DNA of 13,406 nucleotides from NCBI GenBank assembly GCA_902803725.1, contig CADCRD010000163.1, forward strand, positions 1 through 13,406, read 5' to 3'. Origin of the DNA: an uncultured Eubacteriales bacterium (GTDB taxonomy: Bacteria; Bacillota; Clostridia; Peptostreptococcales; Anaerovoracaceae). Shown here one piece after another: positions 1-7,042 of this stretch (position 1 is the stretch's first letter; each line of letters begins with the position of its first letter). Position numbers and translations under genes: made by a program. The notes under the pieces were generated by a model. That model saw only the letters and a program-made list of their open reading frames with translations. It was not told where the DNA came from and searched no databases.

Positions 1-87
1 GAGGGTTGACCGAGTGGCTAAGGAGCTCGCCTGGAAAGCGAGTAGGGTGTAACAGCCTCGTGGGTTCGAGTCCCATGCCCTCCGCCA
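1..87 (+). tRNA. tRNA-Ser (GGA anticodon), 5' end cut by one base
   Basis: The cloverleaf folds by eye. The anticodon stem CTCGC/GCGAG closes the loop CTGGAAA, which gives anticodon GGA (reads UCC and UCU serine codons). A long variable arm typical of tRNA-Ser follows, then a T-arm GTGGG-TTCGAGT-CCCAT, and a 3' end CCTCC-G-CCA with an encoded CCA at 85-87. The 3' acceptor strand GCCCTCC needs seven 5' partners, but only six (GAGGGT) are present. The first G therefore lies just outside the window. A hairpin terminator follows within a few bases. Confidence 0.96.
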
Positions 88-90
88 CAT

Positions 91-119
91 AAAAAAACAG
101 CCGATCATCGGCTGTTTTT
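91..119. terminator. Bidirectional intrinsic terminator between tRNA-Ser and rubredoxin
   Basis: The stem AACAGCCGA/TCGGCTGTT has a TCA loop. It is preceded by seven A and followed by five T, so it reads as a Rho-independent terminator on both strands. It serves the plus-strand tRNA and the convergent minus-strand rubredoxin gene, whose stop codon is only about 8 bases away. Confidence 0.9.
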
Positions 120-126
120 ACATTTC

Positions 127-288
127 TTATTCTTCAGCGGGGCTGAATTCGTCCTTGCCCACACTGCACAACGGACATTCGAAATCATCGGGGATATCTG
201 CCCATTTTGTTCCCGGTGCTATTCCTTCATCAGGAGCTCCGAGTTCTTCATCGTATTCCCATCCGCATACGTCACATACATATTTCAT
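127..288 (-). CDS. Rubredoxin (53 aa)
   Basis: Translation of the minus strand gives a 53-residue protein starting MKYVCDVCGWEYD and ending SPAEE. It has the two rubredoxin iron-binding knuckles, CDVCG (Cys5 and Cys8) and CPLCSVGKDEF (Cys38 and Cys41), together with the conserved Tyr/Trp core (W10-E-Y, KWADIPDDF). The usual family length is 52-54 aa, so it is complete. The protein carries one Fe bound by four Cys and acts as a cytoplasmic one-electron carrier. In anaerobes it typically feeds peroxide- or superoxide-reducing enzymes such as rubrerythrin; that role is family knowledge, not visible here. A GGAGG site at 298-302 supports the ATG start. The gene stands alone, convergent with the tRNA. 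Confidence 0.95.
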   Translation of the reverse strand: MKYVCDVCGWEYDEELGAPDEGIAPGTKWADIPDDFECPLCSVGKDEFSPAEE

Positions 289-386
289 AGCTGTTTTCCT
301 CCTTTTTACTATTCATGATGCAGAACATGATCGTCAGATATCACTCAAAATTTTTGATCATGCCCGTATTTTATATGAATGTTTAC

Positions 387-420
387 ATTTTATCATATAC
401 ACAGTTCTATTGAAAATAAA
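387..420 (-). promoter_or_regulatory. Candidate promoter of the rubredoxin gene
   Basis: The 303-505 gap between rubredoxin and feoAB is AT-rich. On the minus strand it holds two overlapping weak sigma-A-like pairs: TTCAAT-16-TAAAAT (409-414 and 387-392) and TTTATT-17-TATGAT (415-420 and 392-397). The -10 elements are good and the -35 elements poor. No convincing terminator for feoAB is seen in this gap. Confidence 0.35.
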
Positions 421-505
421 ACACTCAAATATATTTGCATATTTTTCAGAGTATTTTGCCCTGTCCTGCTGACTGCATGCCCATTCAGCTGACAGCTGTC
501 TGTGC

Positions 506-2905
506 TTATAACAGTGATCCTGCCATGTACACGGCCAGAGCGCAGATCCAGGCGATCACACATTGCCCGATGACAACGATAACAGCCCATTTGGCGCCAA
601 GTTCTCTTTTTACTGAAGCGATCGCCGCAACACATGGAGTGTAAAGCAGGCAGAACACCAGCAGTGATGCAGCAGCCAGAGGAGTTATCGCCGTCAGCAG
701 CAGCTTGCTGCCTTTGAACAGAACGCCCAGAGTCGAAACGACTGATTCTTTTGCCATAAATCCCGCGATCAGAGCAACGACTATTCTCCAGTCGCCGAAC
801 CCCATTGGGCCGAACACCGGCGCGATCCATCCTGCCATATGAGCAAGAATGCTGTCCTGCGGTGAATTCACCATATTCATGTGTACATCAAATGTCCTCA
901 GGAACCAGATCACGAGTGTCGCAACGAAGATAACAGTAAACGCTCTCTGCAAAAAATCCTTCGCCTTATCCCACAGCAGCCTGAGCACATTGCCCGCCCC
1001 CGGCAGCCTGTAGTTGGGAAGCTCCATCACGAAAGGCACAGCCGATCCTCTGAACATGGTCTTTTTCATTATCAGAGCCACAAAAATACCTACAAAGATC
1101 CCGCCAAAATACAGTGCAGTCATAACCAGACCCCCCTTGCCCGGAAAGAAAGCCGCGGTAAAGAATGAATAGATCGGTATCTTTGCCGAGCAGCTCATAA
1201 AAGGAGTCAGCATTATCGTCATCCTTCTGTCGCGCTCTGACGGCAGAGTCCTTGCCGCCATGACTCCCGGCACCGTACAGCCGAACCCTATCAGCATTGG
1301 CACGATGCTTCGCCCCGAAAGCCCTATCCGTCTGAGCAGTTTATCCATTACGAATGCCACTCTGGCCATGTAACCCGTATCTTCCAGCAATGACAGGAAA
1401 AAGAACAATGTCACGATTATCGGCAGAAAACTAAGCACTGTTCCGACTCCCTCGAAGACACCCTCAATTATCATTGACCTGACGACCTCATTTACGTTCA
1501 ATTGCACGAGAGCCGAATCAGCTGAATCAGCCAGCGCACCTATCCCGTCTTCCAGCAAACCCTGGAGCCAGGCTCCGATAACATTGAATGTCAGCAGAAA
1601 TACGGCACTCATTATCAAAACGAACAGCGGGATCGCGGTGTATTTTCCGGTCAGTACCCGGTCGATCCTTTCACTTCGCTTTTGTTCTTTGCTCTCTTTT
1701 GGCTTTGTAACAGTCGCCTGCACCAGCTGACTGATGAAGTTAAAACGCATGTCAGCTACTGCTGCAGCCCTGTCAAGCCCGCGTTCTTTTTCCATCTGAC
1801 TCAAGATGTGCTCCAGCATATCCTGTTCGTTCTCATCAAGAGCCAGAGCTTTCAGGACCCGCTCATCATCCTCCATCAGTTTTGTCGCGGCAAATCGAAC
1901 GGGGATACCCGCCGCTGCCGCATGATCTTCGATCAGGTGCATGATCCCGTGAAGAGCTCTGTGCACCGCACCATTATGATCTTCTGCACTGCAAAAATCC
2001 TGCCTTCCCGGTCTTTCCTGATATTTCGCAACATGCACAGCGTGATCGATCAGTTCCTCTATCCCCTCGCCCTTTGCAGCGGATATCGGAACGACCGGGA
2101 TACCCAGCATATCCTCCATTTCGTTGATATGGACCGAGCCGCCGTTGCCGCGGACCTCATCCATCATGTTCAGCGCCAGCACGACCGGAACATCCAGTTC
2201 CATCAGCTGCATAGTCAGATAGAGATTTCTTTCTATATTTGTCGCATCGACTATATTGATTATTCCCTTCGGCTTGTCTTCAAGTATGAATTTTCTCGTT
2301 ACGATTTCCTCTCTGCTGTACGGTGACATTGAATATATCCCCGGCAGATCCGTTATCTCAGTATCATCATGACCCTTTATCACTCCGCTCTTGCGGTCTA
2401 CAGTAACGCCCGGAAAATTACCCACATGCTGGTTTGATCCTGTAAGCTGATTGAACAGCGTCGTCTTTCCGCTGTTCTGGTTTCCTGCCAGTGCAAAAGT
2501 CAGAGTCGTTCCTTCCGGAAGAGGATCTTCGTCTGCCTTCACATGATACTTGCCTCCCTCACCCAGTCCGGGGTGTTCCTGATGTCTTCTCAGCTTTTTT
2601 CTGTCTTTTTTTTCATCTGATCCATCCGCTTTTGCGGCTTCTTCATTTCCGGCATCTGCAGGCAATGATCCGTTGTTTGTCTCAACAGGACCGATATCGA
2701 TCCTGCCGGCATCAGCCAGCCTTAATGACAGCTCGTATCCGTGTACCTTCAACAGCACCGGATCACCCATCGGGGCGTATTTGACTACTGTAACACGCGC
2801 TCCCGGGATCAGTCCCATATCAAGAAAATGCTGACGAAGAGCACCCTCTCCGCCAACATGTTTTATTATCGCAGTTTTTCCTATTTCCAGTTCTTTCAGA
2901 GTCAT
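506..2905 (-). CDS. feoB: Fused FeoA-FeoB ferrous iron transporter (799 aa)
   Basis: This protein imports Fe(II) across the cytoplasmic membrane and is gated by a G-protein domain. Residues 1-75 are a complete FeoA-type SH3-like domain (MTLKELEIGK, LRQHFLDMGLIPGA). A charged, Lys/Asp/Glu-rich linker follows at about 76-130. The FeoB GTPase domain has G1 GNQNSGKT (141-148), GNFPGVTVD (162-170), G3 DLPG (186-189), G4 NMMD (246-249) and G5 SAAK (275-278). A helical GDI region leads into the membrane core from about residue 423, with the family signatures GFGCTVPGVMAARTL (540-554), ELPNYRLP (628-635), GFMAKESVVSTLGVLF (715-730) and LLYTPC (753-758). FeoA and FeoB are usually separate genes, but fusions are known in Firmicutes. 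No FeoC is seen nearby. The ATG at 2905 has only a weak ribosome site (AAAAAGACG). Confidence 0.95.
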   Translation of the reverse strand: MTLKELEIGKTAIIKHVGGEGALRQHFLDMGLIPGARVTVVKYAPMGDPVLLKVHGYELSLRLADAGRIDIGPVETNNGSLPADAGNEEAAKADGSDEKKDRKKLRRHQEHPGLGEGGKYHVKADEDPLPEGTTLTFALAGNQNSGKTTLFNQLTGSNQHVGNFPGVTVDRKSGVIKGHDDTEITDLPGIYSMSPYSREEIVTRKFILEDKPKGIINIVDATNIERNLYLTMQLMELDVPVVLALNMMDEVRGNGGSVHINEMEDMLGIPVVPISAAKGEGIEELIDHAVHVAKYQERPGRQDFCSAEDHNGAVHRALHGIMHLIEDHAAAAGIPVRFAATKLMEDDERVLKALALDENEQDMLEHILSQMEKERGLDRAAAVADMRFNFISQLVQATVTKPKESKEQKRSERIDRVLTGKYTAIPLFVLIMSAVFLLTFNVIGAWLQGLLEDGIGALADSADSALVQLNVNEVVRSMIIEGVFEGVGTVLSFLPIIVTLFFFLSLLEDTGYMARVAFVMDKLLRRIGLSGRSIVPMLIGFGCTVPGVMAARTLPSERDRRMTIMLTPFMSCSAKIPIYSFFTAAFFPGKGGLVMTALYFGGIFVGIFVALIMKKTMFRGSAVPFVMELPNYRLPGAGNVLRLLWDKAKDFLQRAFTVIFVATLVIWFLRTFDVHMNMVNSPQDSILAHMAGWIAPVFGPMGFGDWRIVVALIAGFMAKESVVSTLGVLFKGSKLLLTAITPLAAASLLVFCLLYTPCVAAIASVKRELGAKWAVIVVIGQCVIAWICALAVYMAGSLL

Positions 2906-2952
2906 GAGATCGTCTTTTTATCATTACAATATAGCAGCAACTAACTGACGGT

Positions 2953-2981
2953 AATATACTCTGACCTGCATTATTTGTCAA
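2953..2981 (-). promoter_or_regulatory. Sigma-A promoter of feoAB
   Basis: The minus strand reads TTGACA (2976-2981), a 17-base spacer, then TATATT (2953-2958). This is a perfect -35 and a good -10, about 50 bases upstream of the feoAB start. No clear Fur or DtxR/IdeR operator could be recognised by eye in the leader, although iron control would be expected for this gene. Confidence 0.75.
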
Positions 2982-3013
2982 CAGGCTTTGTGTCCGAACG
3001 GAGTCCCGGATCA

Positions 3014-3994
3014 TCAGATATCAACTATATAATTGTAGACCATCTCAGATATTTTATTGATCACAGGCACCGCCAGCATTTTCTTGTTCACATCCTCCGA
3101 CATGACCACAAGAATGTAATCCTGATACTTTGTCCATATAATGGCGGCATCGTTGTCGACCGTATCCAGTTCACCTGTCTTGTTCGCACAGATGACCCCC
3201 TTCTTCGGCAGACCTTTTGGGATCTTTGCTCTGTGCTCCTGCATCTTCATGTATTTGATAAGTCTTGCAGAAGCCTTTTTGCTGACTAACTTTCCTCTGT
3301 ATGCCATCTCCAGCAGTTTGCCTGTATCTTCGACAGAAGTCGAGCTGCCGTGAACGGAATATCTGTCCCTGTATGTATTTTTGTAGCCTCCTGAGCTGAT
3401 AAAGCTGTTCACAACATTTTCCTGGCTGGTACCGTAAGCCGATGCCAGACGGCTCTCCAGCGCCTTCCATGAAACGTTGCTGCTCTCTTTGATCATATAC
3501 TCGAAATCATAGGCATTTTCGGCAGTATCTTTTATGGTTTTATTCTTCACCGCTTTAAGGTATGCTCCTGCAGTATAGAGTTTGATTATACTGGCTGAGC
3601 GACTGGCTCTGTTGTTTATGGAAAAGCTGTCGCCGCTGGTCAGATTCTTGACATAGACTGACCATTTGCCTTCCCTGCCCTTCAGTTCCTTTTCGATTTT
3701 TTTCTTCAGCGGACCTAAAGGGCGTATCCTCTTCATGAGCTCTGCTTTTTTCTTTTCCTCAGCCTCTTTTTTCAGTTTCTCTTTTTTGGCCTTTTCGGCA
3801 GCCCTGATTTCAGATAGAGGCGTAGGGACCACACTGCCAAACGGCACGGTTTTCATGCCGGTCTGCATGTAATACCCGCAGCCTGAAGAGAGAACAAAAA
3901 CAAAAAATAATGATAGGACAAATACAGCAATTGTCCTTACCATTACTTTTTTACTGATTTCTTCGGTTTTTTCTTCCTGTAAACACTTAATCAC
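3014..3994 (-). CDS. Membrane-anchored serine hydrolase, class A beta-lactamase-like fold (326 aa)
   Basis: The three penicillin-recognising motifs are present in order: SxxK at S135-I-I-K138 (nucleophile and base), an SxN at S171-S-N173 (SDN-like) and KTG at 272-274. Residues 19-37 form a hydrophobic segment ending LSSGCG, which is either a membrane anchor or an imperfect lipobox around Cys39. Residues 62-106 are a highly charged Lys/Glu/Ala stretch, probably a coiled-coil or wall-spanning stalk. The catalytic domain therefore faces outside. The family (beta-lactamase2-type serine hydrolases) includes true beta-lactamases and many cell-wall or uncharacterised hydrolases. Nothing here proves lactamase activity, and no class A omega-loop Glu signature could be identified with certainty. 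The start is GTG (3992-3994) with an AGGTGA site just upstream. An in-frame stop lies upstream and no better start was found. Confidence 0.85.
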   Translation of the reverse strand: MIKCLQEEKTEEISKKVMVRTIAVFVLSLFFVFVLSSGCGYYMQTGMKTVPFGSVVPTPLSEIRAAEKAKKEKLKKEAEEKKKAELMKRIRPLGPLKKKIEKELKGREGKWSVYVKNLTSGDSFSINNRASRSASIIKLYTAGAYLKAVKNKTIKDTAENAYDFEYMIKESSNVSWKALESRLASAYGTSQENVVNSFISSGGYKNTYRDRYSVHGSSTSVEDTGKLLEMAYRGKLVSKKASARLIKYMKMQEHRAKIPKGLPKKGVICANKTGELDTVDNDAAIIWTKYQDYILVVMSEDVNKKMLAVPVINKISEMVYNYIVDI

Positions 3995-4063
3995 CGATTC
4001 ACCTGCACAAGTCTTCCGATATGAACAGGGCTATCCTCCGCGATACACATTTCGTATGTCTAG

Positions 4064-4092
4064 AGTTTATCATCTTGAAATGCATACTTCAA
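4064..4092 (-). promoter_or_regulatory. Candidate promoter of the serine hydrolase gene
   Basis: The minus strand reads TTGAAG (4087-4092), a 17-base spacer, then TAAACT (4064-4069). The match is moderate. One arm of the 4077-4113 inverted repeat lies inside the spacer and the -35 lies between the two arms, so a bound protein would be expected to affect this promoter. Confidence 0.45.
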
Positions 4093-4113
4093 GTACTCAA
4101 TTATATGCATTTC
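4077..4113. repeat. Perfect 10-bp inverted repeat with 17-bp spacer (possible operator)
   Basis: GAAATGCATA (4077-4086) and TATGCATTTC (4104-4113) are exact reverse complements. A second, nested dyad CTTGAA-8-TTCAAG (4074-4079 and 4088-4093) overlaps the first arm. No T-run follows in the direction of the local genes, so it does not look like a terminator for them. Its position over the likely serine hydrolase promoter suggests a regulator-binding site. Confidence 0.6.
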
Positions 4114-4155
4114 GATTTTTCATACAATTTGGCCCCGTCTGCTTATGATATGGAC

Positions 4156-5262
4156 TCAGTTTATTGATATATTCAAATGTTCTGCGACCATTTCAACTTC
4201 TTCTTCATAAATGCAGTGCTTTAACTTTTCACGCCTGAGGATCTCAAAAAGCTCTGCGATATCCATCCACAAAACACTTTCCACTTCTGATTCCTGCAGC
4301 ACTATCTCTTCATCTTTTACTTCTCTGTTGAGTATGAAAACATGCATCATCTCGTTATCACGGAATTCCCTTCCGTGAAACATATCCTGATAAAAGCCGT
4401 GGTGAATTCCCACGAACTCAAACTCTTTTTCCTCAGCTCTTATGCCTATTTCCTCTTCAGTCTCCCTGATGGCCGCATCTATAACTGTACCACCGCTCTT
4501 TATATGCCCGGCAGCAGAGATATCATAGCATCCGGGATTTGAATCCTTTTGCTGACTGCGTTTTTGGACCAGAACATCATATCTGCCGTCCTCGTTTTCC
4601 CTCAGGACCCATATATGCACTGTGCCGTGAAGTACTCCGCGTTTATGGACTACTCCGCGCTCAGCTACGACTCCGGAACGAGTGCCGTCGTCATTCAGAA
4701 CATCAAACAGCTCGAGCTCCTCCCCTTCCAGTTCGGCAGCGCACAGCTGATCGTTCTCATCATAAGCCAGCAGCATGTTCTCAAAATCTCTGTCCTCTTC
4801 TATTAATCTGAAAAATATTTTATCGCCTTCCCAGAGTTCAAGATCCCATATTTTTTCCTTCGGGATCCATTCCAGAACGCCCTCATCCATTACGATCTCA
4901 TTGCCGTTCACACGGTCCTCTGCGTCAGCGCCTGCTTCCTTGACTATCGAAAGTGAAAGATCCGCGCCTTCAAGATCGCCTGTGTAAAGATGCATCAGCT
5001 CTATGCTGCCTTCATGCGGCACAAATGTTATGAGTCCTCTGTATCTGTAACTTGCGATCCCGATCCCTGTCTCTTCTCTTATTTCCCTTACAAGACATTC
5101 ATCGGCAGTTTCTCCCTCTTCAAAATGACCTCCCACACCGATCCATTTGTCGTGATTGACATCATTCTCCTTGATGACACGGTGCATCATCAGATAGCAG
5201 CCGTCTTTTTCTATATAGCACAGTGTGCTGCTTTTTACATTTCTGTTTTCGGGAATCTTCAT
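4156..5262 (-). CDS. Tandem double-Nudix hydrolase (368 aa)
   Basis: Two Nudix domains lie in one chain. The N-terminal domain (about residues 1-165, MKIPENRNVKSSTLCYIEKD start) resembles MutT/8-oxo-dGTP diphosphatase-like proteins of Clostridia and has a perfect Nudix box GX5EX7REUXEEXGU (45-67, GHFEEGE to REIREETGI). The C-terminal domain (about 185-360, LFDVLNDDGTRSG, HGTVHIWVL, QKRS) resembles the IPP-isomerase-like/YfcD Nudix group. Its box (252-274) keeps REXXEEXG (RETEEEIG), but the first acidic position is Gly (GHIKSGG). Nudix enzymes cleave nucleoside diphosphates linked to another group; the substrates here are unknown. The ATG at 5260-5262 was chosen because it matches the usual N-terminus. 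A TTG at 5278-5280 would add six residues, and neither start has a strong ribosome site. The thrH terminator just upstream implies a separate promoter, which was not identified. Confidence 0.85.
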   Translation of the reverse strand: MKIPENRNVKSSTLCYIEKDGCYLMMHRVIKENDVNHDKWIGVGGHFEEGETADECLVREIREETGIGIASYRYRGLITFVPHEGSIELMHLYTGDLEGADLSLSIVKEAGADAEDRVNGNEIVMDEGVLEWIPKEKIWDLELWEGDKIFFRLIEEDRDFENMLLAYDENDQLCAAELEGEELELFDVLNDDGTRSGVVAERGVVHKRGVLHGTVHIWVLRENEDGRYDVLVQKRSQQKDSNPGCYDISAAGHIKSGGTVIDAAIRETEEEIGIRAEEKEFEFVGIHHGFYQDMFHGREFRDNEMMHVFILNREVKDEEIVLQESEVESVLWMDIAELFEILRREKLKHCIYEEEVEMVAEHLNISIN

Positions 5263-5331
5263 TTTCTTTCTTTTTTCCAATGCTTTCGATCGTTAACAGG
5301 ACATATCCTTCAGCTTACCGGCACCTTTGGC

Positions 5332-5355
5332 AAAAAGGCAGCCTTTACGACTGCC
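5332..5355 (-). terminator. Intrinsic terminator after thrH
   Basis: On the minus strand a 7-bp stem GGCAGTC/GGCTGCC (with one G-U pair) closes a GTAAA loop and is followed directly by five T. It lies 19 bases after the thrH stop codon and separates thrH from the double-Nudix gene. Confidence 0.85.
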
Positions 5356-5374
5356 CTTATCTTTTATTACATGT

Positions 5375-5977
5375 TTATCCTATTACTTTTTTTATCTCGG
5401 CCAGCAGCTCGTCATATGTCTCAACTGCCGGTATATCAGGATAATCCTTTTTGATCTGATCCGTCGTGCAGAACAGGAACCCTGCCTTGCTGGCCCGGAT
5501 CATGCCCAGATCATTAAAGCTGTCGCCCGACGCGATGGTATCATAACCCATCTGCTGCAGGCACTTGACTGTCGTCAGCTTTGTATCATTGATACGCATA
5601 TGCACTCCTGTGATCTCTCCGTCCGGCGCGATTTCAAGCTCGTTGCACAGCAGCGTCGGCCATCCGAGTTTTTTCATCAGCGGTTTTGCAAACTGTTCGA
5701 ACGTGTCGCTGAGTATCACAACATTCGTATAAGCTCTGAGTTCATCCAAGAACTCTTTTGCACCCGGAAGAGGATCGATTTTTGCGATCGTTTCCTGAAT
5801 CTCTTTGATGCCAAGGCCATGTTCTTTCAGAACGCCAAGTCTCCATTTCATGAGCTTGTCATAATCAGGTTCATCACGCGTTGTCTTTTTCAATTCAGGA
5901 ATTCCGCTGGCTTCTGCAAAAGCGATCCAGATCTCCGGCACCAGAACACCTTCCATATCAAGACATACCATATACAT
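5375..5977 (-). CDS. thrH: ThrH-type HAD phosphatase (phosphoserine phosphatase / homoserine kinase family, 200 aa)
   Basis: The 200-residue HAD protein closely follows the ThrH pattern. It has MYMVCLDMEGVLVPEIWIAF at the N-terminus, TTRDEPDYDKLMKWRL, PLPGAKEF, ILSDTFEQF, LGWPTL and GDSFNDLGM. Catalytic positions seen are the nucleophile D7 with E9 in place of the usual second Asp (a known ThrH feature), motif II S90, motif III K133 and motif IV GDSFND (151-156). In Pseudomonas, ThrH acts as a phosphoserine phosphatase and can transfer phosphate to homoserine, which links serine and threonine synthesis. Activity in this organism is inferred. The ATG start has a strong GGAGG site at 5987-5991. 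The gene has its own promoter and terminator, so it is monocistronic. Confidence 0.88.
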   Translation of the reverse strand: MYMVCLDMEGVLVPEIWIAFAEASGIPELKKTTRDEPDYDKLMKWRLGVLKEHGLGIKEIQETIAKIDPLPGAKEFLDELRAYTNVVILSDTFEQFAKPLMKKLGWPTLLCNELEIAPDGEITGVHMRINDTKLTTVKCLQQMGYDTIASGDSFNDLGMIRASKAGFLFCTTDQIKKDYPDIPAVETYDELLAEIKKVIG

Positions 5978-6009
5978 AATTATTTTCCTCCATTGTGATT
6001 GTTTTTTTG

Positions 6010-6022
6010 CGGCATCATGCCG
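6010..6022 (-). other. Small hairpin at the predicted 5' end of the thrH transcript
   Basis: CGGCA-TGA-TGCCG on the minus strand forms a 5-bp stem with a three-base loop. It lies just downstream of the predicted transcription start, about 8 bases after the -10. No T-run follows it in the gene's direction, so it is not a terminator. It may protect the mRNA 5' end or be an operator. Confidence 0.4.
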
Positions 6023-6030
6023 ACTTTAGT

Positions 6031-6059
6031 ACTATATCATAGCAAATATCAAAACTCAA
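6031..6059 (-). promoter_or_regulatory. Promoter of thrH
   Basis: The minus strand reads TTGAGT (6054-6059), a 17-base spacer, then TATAGT (6031-6036). It lies about 55 bases upstream of the thrH start, in the short gap after pgeF. Confidence 0.65.
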
Positions 6060-6072
6060 CAAAAAAACTCTC

Positions 6073-7011
6073 TCACCTCAGCATGATGAATCCCGCGTTA
6101 TTTCCTCGTTTTCTGCCTGATATCCTGTGCGAGAACAGCAGACCCGGATTGCAGCATGTGCAGATATCTGTTATCTGAATATTCTCAGGTCTGACACCCG
6201 CCTCTTCAAGAACTATGCGGTTCGCCTGCCACAGATCGAGATGATATTTATGTTCGGACTTTGCCTCGCCGGTTTTCGGATCAGTCACATCGCGCATACC
6301 GTCATCCGTCAGGATCTCATCTTCATGCCCGGGGAATTCCTTCATAAATTCTTCAGCGACCTCAGCCCCGATCTCGTAACAGCTGCGGCATATCGAAGGC
6401 CCTGCCGCACAGATCAGATCAGCAGGATCCGTTCCATATGTTTCACTCATTTTCTTCACAGTCACAGCACCGATACGCTGAACAGTTCCCCGCCATCCCG
6501 AATGCACTGCGCCTATTGCCCTTCTGACCGGATCAGCAAAATACAGAGGCACGCAGTCCGAAGCATATACAGCCAGAACCAGTCTTCTGACGTTTGTGAT
6601 ATTGCCGTCAACTTCTGAATAATCACGTTTCTTCGTGATACCCTTTCCGGCATCCTGTGCGGCTGCGATCCTTACATTCGCAGTGTGCTTTTGATCCGCT
6701 GTGACAATGCGGCTTTTGTCTGTACCGAGTATCCGCATCATGCGGTCAAGATTTTCGCTTACATGATCCGGATCATCACCCATGGTAAAGCTCAGATTCA
6801 TGCTGCTGTAGCAGCCCGTGCTGACTCCTCCCTCACGTGTCGCCAGCACATGATCCATCATATCCAGTTTCTCAAATATCGGAAATGTCAGATATCGTAT
6901 CCGGCTGCCGTCTTCATTATCAAAGAATCTCTCATTCAGTATCCTGATTCCAGATATGTCTTCCGTATATCCGGGCCGGTCTGTCTTTCTTACAAATTCC
7001 TTTGTCATCAT
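6073..7011 (-). CDS. pgeF: PgeF/YlmD-type laccase-domain protein (312 aa)
   Basis: This is a member of the DUF152/YfiH-YlmD family. The metal and active-site signature is intact: QKH (H109), SDCVPL (C153) and AVHSGWRG (H170). LATREGGVSTGCYSSMNLS (57-74) and the terminal CNPGLLFSHR-GNNAGFI are also typical. The family was first called multicopper polyphenol oxidase or laccase. Later work showed purine nucleoside phosphorylase/adenosine deaminase activity for some members, and a peptidoglycan-editing role in E. coli. Which applies here cannot be read from the sequence. The start is the first of two adjacent ATGs (7009-7011) with GGGGG at 7020-7024. It lies 31 bases after the EamA stop and is probably co-transcribed with it. 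No terminator hairpin is seen after it, only a T7 run. Confidence 0.9.
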   Translation of the reverse strand: MMTKEFVRKTDRPGYTEDISGIRILNERFFDNEDGSRIRYLTFPIFEKLDMMDHVLATREGGVSTGCYSSMNLSFTMGDDPDHVSENLDRMMRILGTDKSRIVTADQKHTANVRIAAAQDAGKGITKKRDYSEVDGNITNVRRLVLAVYASDCVPLYFADPVRRAIGAVHSGWRGTVQRIGAVTVKKMSETYGTDPADLICAAGPSICRSCYEIGAEVAEEFMKEFPGHEDEILTDDGMRDVTDPKTGEAKSEHKYHLDLWQANRIVLEEAGVRPENIQITDICTCCNPGLLFSHRISGRKRGNNAGFIMLR

Positions 7012-7042
7012 AATTTAATCCCCCGCTCTCAGCTGCATGAGC

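Noticed and set aside
326..362. 7-bp inverted repeat CATGATC...GATCATG with a 23-base spacer in the rubredoxin leader
   Set aside because: The arms are short and largely self-palindromic, the spacer is long, and chance is likely in AT-rich DNA. It is not called as a feature.
1682..2326. Plus-strand open frame of 214 codons
   Set aside because: It lies wholly antisense to the feoAB coding sequence, has no ribosome site, and its product shows no family features.
4034..4040. GGAGGA-like site on the minus strand about 39 bases before the serine hydrolase GTG
   Set aside because: No ATG, GTG or TTG lies at a usable distance after it, and the hydrolase frame has a stop codon (TAG) directly after this site.
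5695..5702. GTTCGAAC, looking like half of a LexA site
   Set aside because: The half-sites are in the wrong order and spacing (CGAAC-N4-GTTCG is needed), and it lies inside the thrH coding sequence.
5327..5998. Plus-strand open frame of 223 codons
   Set aside because: It is the antisense shadow of thrH and crosses both the thrH terminator and its ribosome site. The thrH frame has clear HAD motifs.
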